A stretch of DNA of 64,000 nt, taken from Couchioplanes caeruleus (lineage in GTDB: Bacteria > Actinomycetota > Actinomycetes > Mycobacteriales > Micromonosporaceae). Positions 7,213 through 16,413 of this stretch are shown here, one piece after another. Numbering within the stretch: position 1 is the first letter of the stretch; the number at the start of each line of letters is the position of its first letter. The notes under the pieces were generated by a model. That model searched no databases, was not told where the DNA came from, and worked only from the letters and a program-made list of their open reading frames with translations. Position numbers and translations under genes: made by a program. The stretch is taken from contig NZ_CP092183.1 in NCBI RefSeq assembly GCF_023499255.1, positions 1,805,501 through 1,869,500 of the forward strand, read 5' to 3'.

Positions 7213-9786
7213 ATGGCGGGCCGTACTCCTCCGGCGAGCCGGGGTCGCACCGCGTCCAAGGGCGGCGCCGCGTCGGCGCGCGCCCGTCAACCGGTCAGCA
7301 AGGCGGCGGCCGCTCCGGCCCGCAAGGCCACGACCAGTCGTAAGGCCGCGCCCGCGCGCAAGGCCGCGCCGCGCCCTCGGGCCCGCAGCGCCACCCGCGC
7401 CCGGCCCAGCGTCGGCTCGGCGGTGGCCGGCGGCCTCGGCCGCGGCGTCGGCGCTCTGTGGATGGGCGTCGCGCACAGCGTCGGCTGGGTGGCCCGCGGC
7501 GTCGGCCGCCAGGCCGCCACCGCCAAGGAGATCGATCCGGAGCACCGCCGCGACGGCGCCGGCCTGCTCATGCTCGGCCTCGCGATCCTCATCGGCGTCG
7601 CCGTCTGGGCGGGCTCCGCCGGGCCGGTGGGCACGTGGCTCGCCGACGCCGTACGCCTGTTCCTCGGCGGCCTCGGCGTCCTGCTTCCGCTGCTGCTGCT
7701 GTACGGCGCGATCCGATTCATGCGCAAGCCCGCCGACCCGGAGCACCGGGGCCGGTCGGTGGTGGGCTGGAGCGCGCTGCTGATCGCCACCGCGAGCCTG
7801 CTGCACATCGCGGAGCAGCCCCGCGACGACGTCGGCCTGACCAACGCCGGCGGGCTGGTCGGGTACGGCGTCGGCGCGCTGCTCGAGCGCGCGGTGACCG
7901 CGTGGGTCGCCGTACCGTTGCTGATCCTGCTCTTCGTCTTCGGTCTGCTCGTCATCACCGCGACGCCGATCAACAAGATCCCGGAGCGGCTGCTGCTCCT
8001 GGCCGACGTGCTGCTGGGCCGGTCCACGGCCCGCGCGCCGCTGCGCCCGCCGGAGCTGCCCGACCTCGGCGACGAGGAGCCGGTCGACGACGAGGAGGAG
8101 CCGAAGCGCCGCCGGCCCGCCCGCCGCCGCCAGGGCGCGCTCGCCGACATCGGGCTCGCCCCGGAGGAGGGCGACGGCCTCGAGGACGAGATCCTGCACG
8201 ACACGGTCGCGCTGCCGCGGGCCGCGAAGCTTCCGGCCAGCCGCAAGGCGCCGGAGCCGCCCGAGCACTCGCCGCTGCCCACGCGCGCGGAGCAGCTGGA
8301 GATCTCCTCGGTGCCCGGCGACTACCGGCTGCCGCCGCCCACGCTGCTCGGCAAGGGCACGCCGCCGAAGTCCCGCAGCCGTGCCAACGACGAGATCATG
8401 GCCGCGCTCACCGGCGTCTTCGACCAGTTCAACATCGACGCGCAGGTCGTCGGCTTCACCCGCGGTCCGACCGTCACCCGCTACGAGGTCGAGGTCGGTC
8501 CCGGCGTCAAGGTCGAGCGGATCACCCAGCTGTCCCGCAACATCGCGTACGCGGTGAAGTCGCCCGACGTGCGCATCCTCTCGCCGATCCCGGGCAAGAG
8601 CGCGGTCGGCGTGGAGATCCCCAACACCGACCCGGAGAACGTGTCGCTGGGCGACGTGCTGCGCTCGCGGGCCGCGGCCGCCGACCACCACCCGATGCTG
8701 GTCGCGCTCGGCAAGGACATCGAGGGCGGCTTCGTCGTGGCCAACCTGGCCAAGATGCCGCACATCCTCATCGCGGGCGCCACCGGCGCCGGCAAGTCGT
8801 CCTGCCTCAACTCGCTGCTGGTGTCGATCCTCACAAGGGCCACCCCGGACGAGGTACGGCTGCTGCTGGTCGACCCCAAGCGGGTGGAGATGACCGCGTA
8901 CGAGGGCATCCCGCACCTCGTCACGCCGATCGTCACGAACCCGAAGAAGGCGGCCGACGCCCTCGAGTGGGTCGTGCGCGAGATGGACATGCGCTATGAC
9001 GACCTCGCGGCGAACGGCGTACGGCACATCGACGACTTCAACCGCAAGGTGCGCAGCGGCGAGATCACGGCGCCGCCGGGCAGCGAGCGGGTCATGAAGC
9101 CGTACCCGTATCTGCTGGTCATCGTCGATGAGCTCGCCGACCTGATGATGGTGGCTCCGCGCGACGTCGAGGACTCGGTGGTACGCATCACCCAGCTGGC
9201 CCGTGCGGCCGGCATCCACCTGGTGCTGGCCACCCAGCGGCCCTCGGTGGACGTGGTCACCGGCCTGATCAAGGCCAACGTCCCGTCCCGCCTCGCGTTC
9301 GCCACCAGCTCGCTGGCCGACTCCCGGGTCATCCTCGACCAGCCCGGCGCGGAGAAGCTGCTGGGCCGCGGTGACGGCCTGTTCCTGCCGATGGGCGCCT
9401 CCAAGCCGGTCCGCATCCAGGGCGCCTGGGTGGACGAGAAGGAGATCGCCGACGTCGTCAAGTTCTGCCGGGACCAGCGCGAGCCGGAGTTCCGCGAGGA
9501 CGTCACCACCCCGGTCGCGAACAAGAAGAAGGAGATCGACGAGGAGATCGGCGACGACCTCGACGTGCTGCTCCAGGCGATCGAGCTCGTGGTCACCTCG
9601 CAGTTCGGCTCGACGTCGATGCTGCAGCGCAAGCTGCGGGTGGGCTTCGCCAAGGCCGGCCGCCTGATGGACCTCATGGAGACCCGGGGGATCGTCGGTC
9701 CGTCCGAGGGCTCCAAGGCCCGCGAGGTGCTGATCAAGCCGGACGAGCTGGAGGCGACGCTCGCCACGCTCCGGCTGGACGACTGA
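7213..9786 (+). CDS. ftsK: DNA translocase FtsK/SpoIIIE
   Basis: An 857-aa septal motor that pumps chromosomal DNA during division or sporulation. The basic Ala/Lys/Arg-rich first 65 residues are followed by four transmembrane segments (about 110-260), an acidic/charged linker (270-375), the alpha domain, the RecA-like motor with Walker A G-A-T-G-A-G-K-S at about 522, and a winged-helix gamma domain at the C-terminus that reads polar DNA signals. Length fits the short-linker FtsK of actinobacteria. It precedes rimO-pgsA-cinA as in streptomycetes. Start chosen from the leaderless promoter. Confidence 0.96.
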   Translation: MAGRTPPASRGRTASKGGAASARARQPVSKAAAAPARKATTSRKAAPARKAAPRPRARSATRARPSVGSAVAGGLGRGVGALWMGVAHSVGWVARGVGRQAATAKEIDPEHRRDGAGLLMLGLAILIGVAVWAGSAGPVGTWLADAVRLFLGGLGVLLPLLLLYGAIRFMRKPADPEHRGRSVVGWSALLIATASLLHIAEQPRDDVGLTNAGGLVGYGVGALLERAVTAWVAVPLLILLFVFGLLVITATPINKIPERLLLLADVLLGRSTARAPLRPPELPDLGDEEPVDDEEEPKRRRPARRRQGALADIGLAPEEGDGLEDEILHDTVALPRAAKLPASRKAPEPPEHSPLPTRAEQLEISSVPGDYRLPPPTLLGKGTPPKSRSRANDEIMAALTGVFDQFNIDAQVVGFTRGPTVTRYEVEVGPGVKVERITQLSRNIAYAVKSPDVRILSPIPGKSAVGVEIPNTDPENVSLGDVLRSRAAAADHHPMLVALGKDIEGGFVVANLAKMPHILIAGATGAGKSSCLNSLLVSILTRATPDEVRLLLVDPKRVEMTAYEGIPHLVTPIVTNPKKAADALEWVVREMDMRYDDLAANGVRHIDDFNRKVRSGEITAPPGSERVMKPYPYLLVIVDELADLMMVAPRDVEDSVVRITQLARAAGIHLVLATQRPSVDVVTGLIKANVPSRLAFATSSLADSRVILDQPGAEKLLGRGDGLFLPMGASKPVRIQGAWVDEKEIADVVKFCRDQREPEFREDVTTPVANKKKEIDEEIGDDLDVLLQAIELVVTSQFGSTSMLQRKLRVGFAKAGRLMDLMETRGIVGPSEGSKAREVLIKPDELEATLATLRLDD

Positions 9787-9840
9787 GCCGGTTGTCCACA
9801 GGCAGCCATGCGGGCGACGCCGCGCCCGGGAGGCTGCCGG

Positions 9841-9846
9841 TAACCT
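9841..9846 (+). promoter_or_regulatory. -10 box (TAACCT) of the rimO-pgsA-cinA operon
   Basis: TAACCT is followed by 6 nt and the GTG at 9853. No ribosome binding site is seen, again suggesting a leaderless mRNA. Confidence 0.4.
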
Positions 9847-9852
9847 TGTCGG

Positions 9853-11433
9853 GTGTCTGTGACTCCCCCTGTTCGCCGTGTCGCTCTGCTCACCCTCGGC
9901 TGTGCCCGTAACGAGGTCGACTCCGAGGAGCTCGCCGCCCGCCTCGACGAGGGCGGATGGCAGGTCAGCACCGACGCCGAGGGCGCCGACGTGGTGGTCG
10001 TGAACACCTGCGGCTTCGTGGAGAAGGCGAAGCAGGACTCGATCGAGACGCTGCTCGCCGCCGCCGACACCGGCGCCAAGGTGGTCGCGGCCGGCTGCAT
10101 GGCCGAACGGTACGGGCGGGAGCTGGCGGAGAGCCTGCCCGAGGCGCAGGCCGTGCTGGGCTTCGACGACTACACCGACATCGCCGCCCGGCTCGACGGC
10201 GTGCTGGCGGGGGAGCGGTTCGACTCGCACACCCCGCGCGACCGCCGGGAGCTGCTGCCGCTCACCCCGGTCAACCGGCAGGCCGCCAAGGTCGTCGTCC
10301 CGGGGCACGCGACCGTCGACGAGCACACCCCCGCCCACCTGCGCAAGGTGCTGCGCCGGCGGCTCGACACCGGGCCGGTCGCCAGCCTGAAGCTCGCCAG
10401 CGGCTGCGACCGCCGGTGCTCGTTCTGCGCGATCCCCGCGTTCCGGGGCGCGTTCGTCTCCCGCGACCCGCAGGAGCTGCTCGCCGAGGCGGAGTGGCTG
10501 GCCGGCACGGGTGTGCGGGAGCTGGTGCTGGTCAGCGAGAACAGCACGTCGTACGGCAAGGACCTCGGCGACCCGCGCGCGCTGGAGAAGCTGCTGCCCC
10601 AGCTCGCGGCCATCGACGGCATCGTGCGGGTCCGGGCCAGCTACCTGCAGCCCGCCGAGACCCGGCCGGGCCTGGTCGAGGTCATCGCCACGACGCCCGG
10701 GGTCGCCGCGTACTACGACCTGTCGTTCCAGCACTCCAGCGAGCCGGTGCTGCGCCGGATGCGCCGGTTCGGCTCCACCGACCGCTTCCTGCAGCTGCTC
10801 GCCTCGGCCCGCGCGCTGGCGCCCGAGGCGGGGGCGCGCAGCAACTTCATCGTCGGCTTCCCGGGCGAGACCCGGCAGGACGTCGACGAGCTGGTGCGCT
10901 TCCTGACCGAGGCCCGCCTCGACGCCATCGGCGTCTTCGACTACAGCGACGAGGACGGCACCGAGGCCGCGGGCCTGTCCGGCAAGGTGCGCGAGGACAC
11001 CATCAAGCGCCGGTACGCGCGGATCAGCGACCTCGCCGACGAGCTGTGCGCCCAGCGTGCGGAGGACCGTCTCGGCACGTTCGTGGACGTCCTCGTGGAC
11101 ACGGTCGGCGCCGGGGAGATCGAGGGCCGCGCGGAGCACCAGGCCCCCGAGGTCGACGGCTCCACGACGCTGGTGGCCGGCGACGCCGGGGTGGACCTCG
11201 CGGCGCTGCGCCCGGGCGACCTGGTCCGGGCCCGCGTCACGGGCACCGAGGGCGTCGACCTGGTCGCCGTGCCGGTGGAGATGATCTCGGCGGCGAGCCG
11301 GGTGCCCGGGTCACGCGCCGCCGGTTCCGCGGCCGCGCCTCCCGGGGCCGTCGCCGCTTCCGCGCCCGGGCCCTCCGGGGCCGTTGCCGCTCCGGTGGCG
11401 GGGGCGGCGCCCGTGCCGACGGCCGCGCCGTGA
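9853..11433 (+). CDS. rimO: Ribosomal protein S12 methylthiotransferase
   Basis: A 526-aa radical-SAM enzyme that methylthiolates an aspartate of ribosomal protein uS12. The N-terminal UPF0004 domain carries the auxiliary cluster cysteines C17, C53 and C82. The radical-SAM motif is C185-x3-C189-x2-C192. A TRAM domain ends near 455. The last 65 residues are an Ala/Pro/Gly-rich tail not seen in typical RimO (about 440-490 aa). The sequence around C185 ([10 protein letters not shown]) distinguishes it from the paralogue miaB at 51238. GTG start with -10 box 6 nt upstream. Its stop overlaps pgsA. Confidence 0.95.
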   Translation: MSVTPPVRRVALLTLGCARNEVDSEELAARLDEGGWQVSTDAEGADVVVVNTCGFVEKAKQDSIETLLAAADTGAKVVAAGCMAERYGRELAESLPEAQAVLGFDDYTDIAARLDGVLAGERFDSHTPRDRRELLPLTPVNRQAAKVVVPGHATVDEHTPAHLRKVLRRRLDTGPVASLKLASGCDRRCSFCAIPAFRGAFVSRDPQELLAEAEWLAGTGVRELVLVSENSTSYGKDLGDPRALEKLLPQLAAIDGIVRVRASYLQPAETRPGLVEVIATTPGVAAYYDLSFQHSSEPVLRRMRRFGSTDRFLQLLASARALAPEAGARSNFIVGFPGETRQDVDELVRFLTEARLDAIGVFDYSDEDGTEAAGLSGKVREDTIKRRYARISDLADELCAQRAEDRLGTFVDVLVDTVGAGEIEGRAEHQAPEVDGSTTLVAGDAGVDLAALRPGDLVRARVTGTEGVDLVAVPVEMISAASRVPGSRAAGSAAAPPGAVAASAPGPSGAVAAPVAGAAPVPTAAP

Positions 11434-12026
11434 CCGACGAGCCGGTGCCGGTGACAACGCCCAGGCCGGTGCCGCTGAACAACCCGGCCAACCTGCTGAC
11501 CGTCATCCGCATCGGGCTCGTACCCGTCTTCGTGGTGCTCGTCGTGATCTCGGCGATGACCGAGCCGAGCTGGCGCATGGTGGCCTGCCTGACCTTCTGT
11601 GTGGCGTCCGCCACGGATTTCGCCGACGGCTGGATCGCGCGCCGCTACCACCTGGTGACGTCGTTCGGCAAAGTGGCCGACCCCATCGCCGACAAGGCCC
11701 TCACCGGGAGCGCGCTCGTGCTGCTCTCGGCGTACGACCGGCTGTCGTGGTGGGTGACCGGGCTGATCCTGCTCCGGGAGTGGGGCGTGACGGCATTGCG
11801 CTTCTGGGTGATCCGATACGGCATCATCCCGGCCAGCCGAGGTGGGAAACTGAAGACGGCGCTGCAGATCGCGGCGATCGCCTGGTTCCTGTGGCCGGTG
11901 CCCGAGCCGTTCGACGCGGTCGGCACCGTGCTCATGGTGGCGGCGCTGCTGGTCACCGTGGTCACGGGAGCGGACTACGTGTTGCAGGCCGTACGCATCC
12001 GCAGAGAGGCAGCCGGCAGAGGGTGA
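11430..12026 (+). CDS. pgsA: CDP-diacylglycerol-glycerol-3-phosphate 3-phosphatidyltransferase
   Basis: A 198-aa integral membrane enzyme of phosphatidylglycerol synthesis. The CDP-alcohol phosphatidyltransferase signature D-x2-D-G-x2-A-R-x8-G-x3-D-x3-D is complete, starting at D-F-A-D-G. It is followed by several hydrophobic helices and the P-x-x-x-G-K-L-K-T segment typical of PgsA. The GTG start overlaps the rimO stop in a GTGA arrangement, so translation is coupled. Another CDP-alcohol transferase function cannot be fully excluded, but position between rimO and cinA matches actinobacterial pgsA. Confidence 0.92.
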   Translation: MTDEPVPVTTPRPVPLNNPANLLTVIRIGLVPVFVVLVVISAMTEPSWRMVACLTFCVASATDFADGWIARRYHLVTSFGKVADPIADKALTGSALVLLSAYDRLSWWVTGLILLREWGVTALRFWVIRYGIIPASRGGKLKTALQIAAIAWFLWPVPEPFDAVGTVLMVAALLVTVVTGADYVLQAVRIRREAAGRG

Positions 12027-12562
12027 GCACCAACGGTTCGGACACCAACCACATCGACGTCGGCATGGACACCGGGGTGACCGCGGCCGCCGCCGTGCAC
12101 GAGCTGGTCGAGCGGCGGCAGACGGTCGCCGTGGCGGAGTCGCTCACCGGCGGCCTGCTCGCGGCCACCTTCGTCGAGATCCCGGGCGTCAGTTCCGTGT
12201 TCCGCGGCGGCCTGGTCGTGTACGCCACGGACCTCAAGCACTCGCTCGCGGGCGTACCGGAAGAGCTGCTGGCCGACCGCGGACCGGTGGACCGCGACGT
12301 GGCCCAGGCCCTCGCCGAGGGCGCGCGGGCGCGCTGCGGGGCCGACTGGGGCCTGGCCACCACCGGCGTCGCCGGCCCCGAACCCCAGGACGGCAAACCC
12401 GTCGGGATGGTTTTCATCGCGGTGGCGGGCCCGGCGGGCGCCGTCGTCCGTGAGCTCTCGCTGAGCGGCTCACGCAGCGCGATCCGGCACGAGACGATGA
12501 CGTCGGCCTTCGCGCTCCTCGTCGATGAGCTGCGCAAAGTCGGCGCGGGAATGCGTCGCTGA
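12023..12562 (+). CDS. cinA: CinA C-terminal domain protein (nicotinamide-nucleotide amidase)
   Basis: A 179-aa protein corresponding to the C-terminal deamidase domain of CinA, equivalent to E. coli PncC, which hydrolyses NMN to nicotinate mononucleotide. The motifs A-E-S-L-T-G-G, F-x-G-G-x-V-V-Y and T-G-V-A-G-P are all present. The N-terminal molybdopterin-like COG1058 domain is absent. The GTG start overlaps the pgsA stop as GTGA, making the third coupled gene of the operon. ATG 12065 is an alternative start. Confidence 0.9.
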   Translation: MSTNGSDTNHIDVGMDTGVTAAAAVHELVERRQTVAVAESLTGGLLAATFVEIPGVSSVFRGGLVVYATDLKHSLAGVPEELLADRGPVDRDVAQALAEGARARCGADWGLATTGVAGPEPQDGKPVGMVFIAVAGPAGAVVRELSLSGSRSAIRHETMTSAFALLVDELRKVGAGMRR

Positions 12563-12732
12563 CGAGCCCGGTTGATCATCGGCGGTGACGTGTGCCACCA
12601 GTCCCGGGGGAAGACGTCCGTTCCCGGGAGTCCCGGAAATCGGCGGGGCAGGATGTCGCTGTGGTCCACAGCGGGTACGGTTGCGGGAAGCCTCCGGCGG
12701 CTGCCGGCGGCCCCGCCGCAGGAGGAGGTGCC

Positions 12733-13212
12733 ATGGTCCTGCTACGCCGGGTTATCGGTGACGCACTTCGGGCGCGCAGGCAGGGACAGCACCGCACGCT
12801 GCGTGAGGTGTCGACCGCCGCCAACGTCAGCCTGGGATATCTCTCCGAGATCGAACGTGGCCAGAAGGAAGCATCCAGCGAGCTGCTCGCCGCGATCTGT
12901 GAGGCCCTCGGCGCCCGCCTGTCCGAGGTGCTCGGCGAAGTGAGCGACACCCTCGCCCTCGCCGAGGACATGGACGGCGTGCTGGTGCCGGTCGAGCCCA
13001 CCCCGGTCGAGTCCGCCGGCGCGGGCGCCGCACCGGTCCCGCAGCCCGCAGCGACCGCGGTCAAGAGCGCGGCCGCCGCGAAGGCAGCCGAGGCCGCCGC
13101 GGTCCGCCAGGTCACCACGGACGGGGCCGTCTCGGTCTCCGTACGCCAGGACACCCCGCTCAAGGCCACACTGCGCACGCGCCGCAAGCGGGAAGTCATC
13201 TACGCCGCCTGA
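12733..13212 (+). CDS. clgR: ClgR-type XRE transcriptional regulator
   Basis: A 159-aa protein. The N-terminal 75 residues form an XRE helix-turn-helix with [24 protein letters not shown] and L-L-A-A-I-C-E-A-L, which is diagnostic for ClgR (M. tuberculosis Rv2745c). The remainder is Ala-rich and variable. ClgR activates clp protease genes, the psp envelope-stress genes and has been linked to LexA-independent repair promoters. ATG 12733 follows a strong GGAGGAGGT at 12721-12729. The next genes are pspA and pspM, the same arrangement as in mycobacteria. Here the clgR-pspA gap is large (500 bp), so pspA probably has its own promoter. Confidence 0.92.
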   Translation: MVLLRRVIGDALRARRQGQHRTLREVSTAANVSLGYLSEIERGQKEASSELLAAICEALGARLSEVLGEVSDTLALAEDMDGVLVPVEPTPVESAGAGAAPVPQPAATAVKSAAAAKAAEAAAVRQVTTDGAVSVSVRQDTPLKATLRTRRKREVIYAA

Positions 13213-13310
13213 GCGAGGTCCGGTCTTTCCTCCGGGGGCGGGGGTGGGGCCGGAATCCCGTTCTGCCGCCCTGCGGCGGTCCGGCCCCGTTCGCCGTGCG
13301 CTGCGCCGGG

Positions 13311-13379
13311 TCGCGCCGCGAGGCCTTGCCGGTCCGTTTCTCGCGCCGCGAGGCCTTGCCGGTCCGTTTCTCGCGCCGT
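13311..13379. repeat. Tandem repeat, 30-bp unit, 2.3 copies
   Basis: Bases 13311-13340 and 13341-13370 are identical (unit starts TCGCGCCGCGAGGCC), and the first 8-9 bases recur at 13371. No gene is supported across it. Confidence 0.85.
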
Positions 13380-13601
13380 GCATTGCCGCGGGCCGTCGCC
13401 GCCTCGCCGCATTGCCGCCGCGCTGCGTTGCCGGCTCACCCCCGTGCTGCGTTGCTGCCATGCCGCCGCGCCCGCGTTGCTGCCTCGGCCTTTCGGCTGC
13501 CAGGTGCGGCGGTGGCGGCGTCGCCGGAACGGCGATCGGCGCGTAGCCTCGACGTGGGGGATCCCCCTGGAACACCCTGAGATCCCCCCGAGGTCACGTG
13601 A

Positions 13602-13612
13602 CGCCGGTAGCG
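13602..13612. promoter_or_regulatory. Possible ClgR operator upstream of pspA
   Basis: CGCCGGTAGCG matches the core CGCYNANRGCG described for actinobacterial ClgR at all but the central position. It lies 100 bp before pspA and directly downstream of clgR itself. CGC-N5-GCG is frequent in GC-rich DNA, so the call rests mainly on position. Confidence 0.3.
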
Positions 13613-13711
13613 AGGAGCTGACACGATGGAGCCCGCGCCATCGTGAGAGACCCCTCGGGCCCCGCGTCGGTGGCGCGTCCGATGCAGCGACATTGAGGGG
13701 ATACCGCGGAT

Positions 13712-14566
13712 ATGGCGAACCCGTTCGTCAAGGGCTGGCGTTACATGATGGCGCTCTTCGGCGCGAAGATCGACGAATACGCCGACCCGAAGGTGCAGAT
13801 CCAGCAGGCCATCGAGGATGCCCAGCGGCAGCACCAGGCGCTCGTGCAGCAGGCCGCGGCCGTCATCGGCAACCAGCGCCAGCTCGAGATGAAGCTGTCG
13901 CGGCAGATGTCCGAGGTCGAGAAGCTGCAGGGCATGGCGCGCCAGGCGCTGGTCCTCGCCGACCGGGCCCGCGCGGGCGGCGACGAGGCCGAAGCCCAGA
14001 AGTACGAGTCCACCGCCCAGACGCTCGCCACCCAGCTGGTCTCCGGCGAGCAGTCGATGGAGGACCTGAAGACCCTGCACGACCAGGCGCTCTCCGCCGC
14101 CGGGCAGGCCCGCAAGGCGGTCGAGAACAACGCGATGGTGCTCCAGCAGCGCATCGCCGAACGGTCCCGCCTGCTCAGCCAGCTCGAACAGGCCAAGATG
14201 CAGGAGACCGTCGCCAAGTCGCTCGAATCCATGTCGTCGCTGGCGGCGCCCGGCAACACCCCGTCGCTCGACGAGGTACGCGACAAGATCGAGCAGCGCT
14301 ACGCCAACGCGATGGGCCGCGCGGAGCTGGCCTCCAACTCCGTCGAGGGCCGCATGCTCGAGGTGCAGAAGTCCAGCCTCGACATGGCCGGCTCGTCGCG
14401 CCTCGAGCAGATCCGCGCCAGCATGGCCGGCGAGAAGCTCGGCAGCGCACCGGCCCAGCCGGCGGTCGAGCAGGCCCCGGCGGCGGACCCGGCGAGCGTC
14501 GCCCGCCTCGACGAGATCCGGGCCAGCATGAACAGCAAGCGCGGGGACACGACCGCGGCCGGCTGA
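13712..14566 (+). CDS. pspA: Phage shock protein A
   Basis: A 284-aa PspA/IM30 protein, a peripheral membrane ESCRT-III-like filament former that protects the cytoplasmic membrane. The amphipathic N-terminal helix ([11 protein letters not shown]) is followed by long coiled-coil helices to about residue 215. The C-terminal part contains the repeated L-D-E-I-R-A-S-M and L-E-Q-I-R-A-S-M segments seen in actinobacterial homologues such as the M. tuberculosis 35-kDa antigen Rv2744c. It lies between clgR and pspM, the known partner genes. ATG 13712 follows GAGGGGAT. Confidence 0.95.
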   Translation: MANPFVKGWRYMMALFGAKIDEYADPKVQIQQAIEDAQRQHQALVQQAAAVIGNQRQLEMKLSRQMSEVEKLQGMARQALVLADRARAGGDEAEAQKYESTAQTLATQLVSGEQSMEDLKTLHDQALSAAGQARKAVENNAMVLQQRIAERSRLLSQLEQAKMQETVAKSLESMSSLAAPGNTPSLDEVRDKIEQRYANAMGRAELASNSVEGRMLEVQKSSLDMAGSSRLEQIRASMAGEKLGSAPAQPAVEQAPAADPASVARLDEIRASMNSKRGDTTAAG

Positions 14567-14580
14567 CCGGCTCCCGCCCG

Positions 14581-14660
14581 GCCGGCCCGGCGGTTGACCG
14601 GCCGGCCCGGCGGTTGACCGGCCGGCCGGAGGCTGACCGGTCGGCCCGGCGGTTGACCGG
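14581..14660. repeat. Tandem repeat, 20-bp unit, 4 copies
   Basis: Units at 14581, 14601, 14621 and 14641 share the pattern GCCGGCCCGGCGGTTGACCG; the first two are identical. The array sits just after the pspA stop, in the 250-bp gap to pspM. Confidence 0.8.
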
Positions 14661-14818
14661 TCCGCCGCGAGTAGGCGGGCAGACCTGGGTAGCGGGCCGC
14701 GGCGCAGTTCGGGCCGCGGCTCCGCTCACCGGGCCGACCGGGCGCATCCGACGGCCGGCTCCGGGTGGACGGTGGGGCGAGACGGCGGCGTGTGTCGGCG
14801 GGACGGAAGGAGCGGACG

Positions 14819-15571
14819 GTGGACGAGCGGACCAGGTACTTCCGGCGGCTCAAGCGGCTGCGGGGTTCCGCGCGGCGGTGGAGCGTCATCGGCGGGGGCC
14901 TCACCGCGGCCACCGTGGTGCTCACGCCGTACGCGGGGATCGGGATCGCCGACGCCGTCTGGGCCGCCTCCGCGGGTGCTTCCGCGGCCCTCGCCTGGTG
15001 GCGCTGGCAGGACCACCGCGAGCTCGCGGCGACCCCCGCCCCGCCACCGGCCCTGCCGGGCCAGCGCCTGATCTCCGCGGTGGAACGCCTCCCGGCCGGC
15101 CGCCAGGTCATCCAGGAGGTACGCCGGCAGCGCAACCGGTACGCGGTCCGCGGCTCCGCGGTGGCGCAGACCTGGGACCGCCTCGACCGCGCGTCCACCA
15201 CCCTGGAGGCGCTGGCCGGCCGGCTGACCGGCCCCGGCGAGGGTGCGGTCCTCGAGGCGGCCGTGGCCGAGCAGTGGCTGCGCGACCTGGGCCAGCGGGT
15301 GGCGGGTGTCGAGCGGGCGCTGCCCCTCACACCCCCGGACCGCCGCGCGACGCTCCAGCAGTCCCACGAGAGCCTGGCGCACCAGTTCAGCGACGGTGTG
15401 GCAGCGTTCGAAGGCCTCGTGGCCGCCGCGGCCAGCTATGTCGCCGAGGACGGGCACCCCGTCGCGGACGCCCACCCCGCACTTGCCGGCCTGGCCGACG
15501 CCACCGACCGGCTCCGGGGGATCGCCGAGGGGCTGTCCGAGCTGCGGCGCCCGTCGACTCCGGCCGCCTGA
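14819..15571 (+). CDS. pspM: PspM-like envelope stress membrane protein
   Basis: A 250-aa protein. Two closely spaced hydrophobic segments (about residues 20-60) follow a basic start (D-E-R-T-R-Y-F-R-R-L-K-R-L-R). The rest is a soluble, mostly helical Arg/Ala/Leu-rich domain. Size, topology and position directly after clgR-pspA match M. tuberculosis Rv2743c (PspM), the membrane partner of the actinobacterial Psp system. GTG 14819 has GGAAGGAG at 14805-14812, while the upstream ATG at 14765 has no such signal. Confidence 0.8.
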   Translation: MDERTRYFRRLKRLRGSARRWSVIGGGLTAATVVLTPYAGIGIADAVWAASAGASAALAWWRWQDHRELAATPAPPPALPGQRLISAVERLPAGRQVIQEVRRQRNRYAVRGSAVAQTWDRLDRASTTLEALAGRLTGPGEGAVLEAAVAEQWLRDLGQRVAGVERALPLTPPDRRATLQQSHESLAHQFSDGVAAFEGLVAAAASYVAEDGHPVADAHPALAGLADATDRLRGIAEGLSELRRPSTPAA

Positions 15572-15578
15572 GAGTCCC

Positions 15579-16370
15579 TCAGGGCTTCGGTTCGGGCTGG
15601 CAGCGCGGACACCAGTACGTGACCCGGTCTTCCTGCTCCGCTTTCTGGATCGCCGTACCGCAGCGGCGGCACGGTTGTGCTCTGCGGCCGTACACGTAGC
15701 TGGTCTGGCCTTTGCGCAGTGAGCCCGTTGTCGTCTGCGTCCAGCGGCCGCGGTTGGACGCCACGAGCTTCTGCGCCATCTTGACGGTGCCGGTCAGGTC
15801 TTTCACCTCGGATACCGGCGTCCACGGCCAGAGGCCCCGCAGGAACAGCGTCTCCGCCTTGTACAGGTTGCCGACGCCGGCCAGGTTCCGCTGGTCGAGC
15901 AGGGCTTCGGCGATGCTGGCCCCGGGCTGGGCGGCGATGCGGCGTACGGCCTCGTCCGGGTCCCAGTCGGCTCCCAGCAGGTCCGGGCCGAGATGGCCGA
16001 CCAGCGAGTCCTCGGCGGCGGTGGGGACCAGCGTCACCTCGTGCAGGTGGTAGCCGACCGCCACCGAGCGTTTGGTCGACAGCACGACGCGGATCAGGTA
16101 CGCGGGCCGGCCCGTCCAGCGTTCGCCGGGTGCGTACGCCCGCCACGCGCCGTCCATGCGCAGGTGCGAGTGCAGGGTCATGGCCTGGTCGTCGCGGGTG
16201 AGGCGGAGCAGGAGGTGTTTGCCGCGGCTGGCCGACTCGGTGACAGTCCAGCCGGTGAGGTCGGTCGTCGCGAGCCGGGGCACGCGGAAGTCGGAACCGG
16301 TGAGGACGTCGCCGGTGAGGGCTCGTTCCAGGACGCGGGCCGTGTTCCAGACGGTGTCACCCTCGGGCAT
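15579..16370 (-). CDS. Fpg/Nei family DNA glycosylase (Nei2-like)
   Basis: A 263-aa bifunctional base-excision repair glycosylase/AP lyase. M-P-E-G-D-T places the catalytic proline at position 2, which fixes the start at 16370 rather than the upstream ATG at 16379. The N-L-A-G-V-G-N helix-two-turn-helix region is present, and a zinc finger has C234, C237, C254 and C257. P-E-G-D rather than P-E-L-P indicates the Nei/Nei2 branch (oxidised pyrimidines) rather than Fpg/MutM. It is convergent with pspM, ending 8 bp after it. In streptomycetes and mycobacteria a nei gene also lies near lhr, as here. Confidence 0.92.
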   Translation of the reverse strand: MPEGDTVWNTARVLERALTGDVLTGSDFRVPRLATTDLTGWTVTESASRGKHLLLRLTRDDQAMTLHSHLRMDGAWRAYAPGERWTGRPAYLIRVVLSTKRSVAVGYHLHEVTLVPTAAEDSLVGHLGPDLLGADWDPDEAVRRIAAQPGASIAEALLDQRNLAGVGNLYKAETLFLRGLWPWTPVSEVKDLTGTVKMAQKLVASNRGRWTQTTTGSLRKGQTSYVYGRRAQPCRRCGTAIQKAEQEDRVTYWCPRCQPEPKP

Positions 16371-16413
16371 GGTGTCCATCCTGCCCCGCCGACGAGCGGC
16401 GCAATCATCACCG

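Larger units (their letters stand above)
13213..13711. other. clgR-pspA intergenic region with palindromes
   Basis: About 500 bp without a supported gene. The left half is low-complexity and holds the 30-bp tandem repeat (13311-13379). The right half contains a perfect 12-bp palindrome at 13556-13567 (GGGGGATCCCCC), a 10-bp palindrome GTCACGTGAC at 13593-13602 and a ClgR-like site at 13602-13612, so it probably contains the pspA promoter. Confidence 0.5.

Noticed and set aside
7102..11139. Very long open frame on the minus strand opposite ftsK and rimO (over 1300 codons)
   Set aside because: Composition is Arg/Gly/Ala/Asp-rich without domains, and it mirrors two certain plus-strand genes. 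Stop codons are rare on the antisense strand at this GC content.
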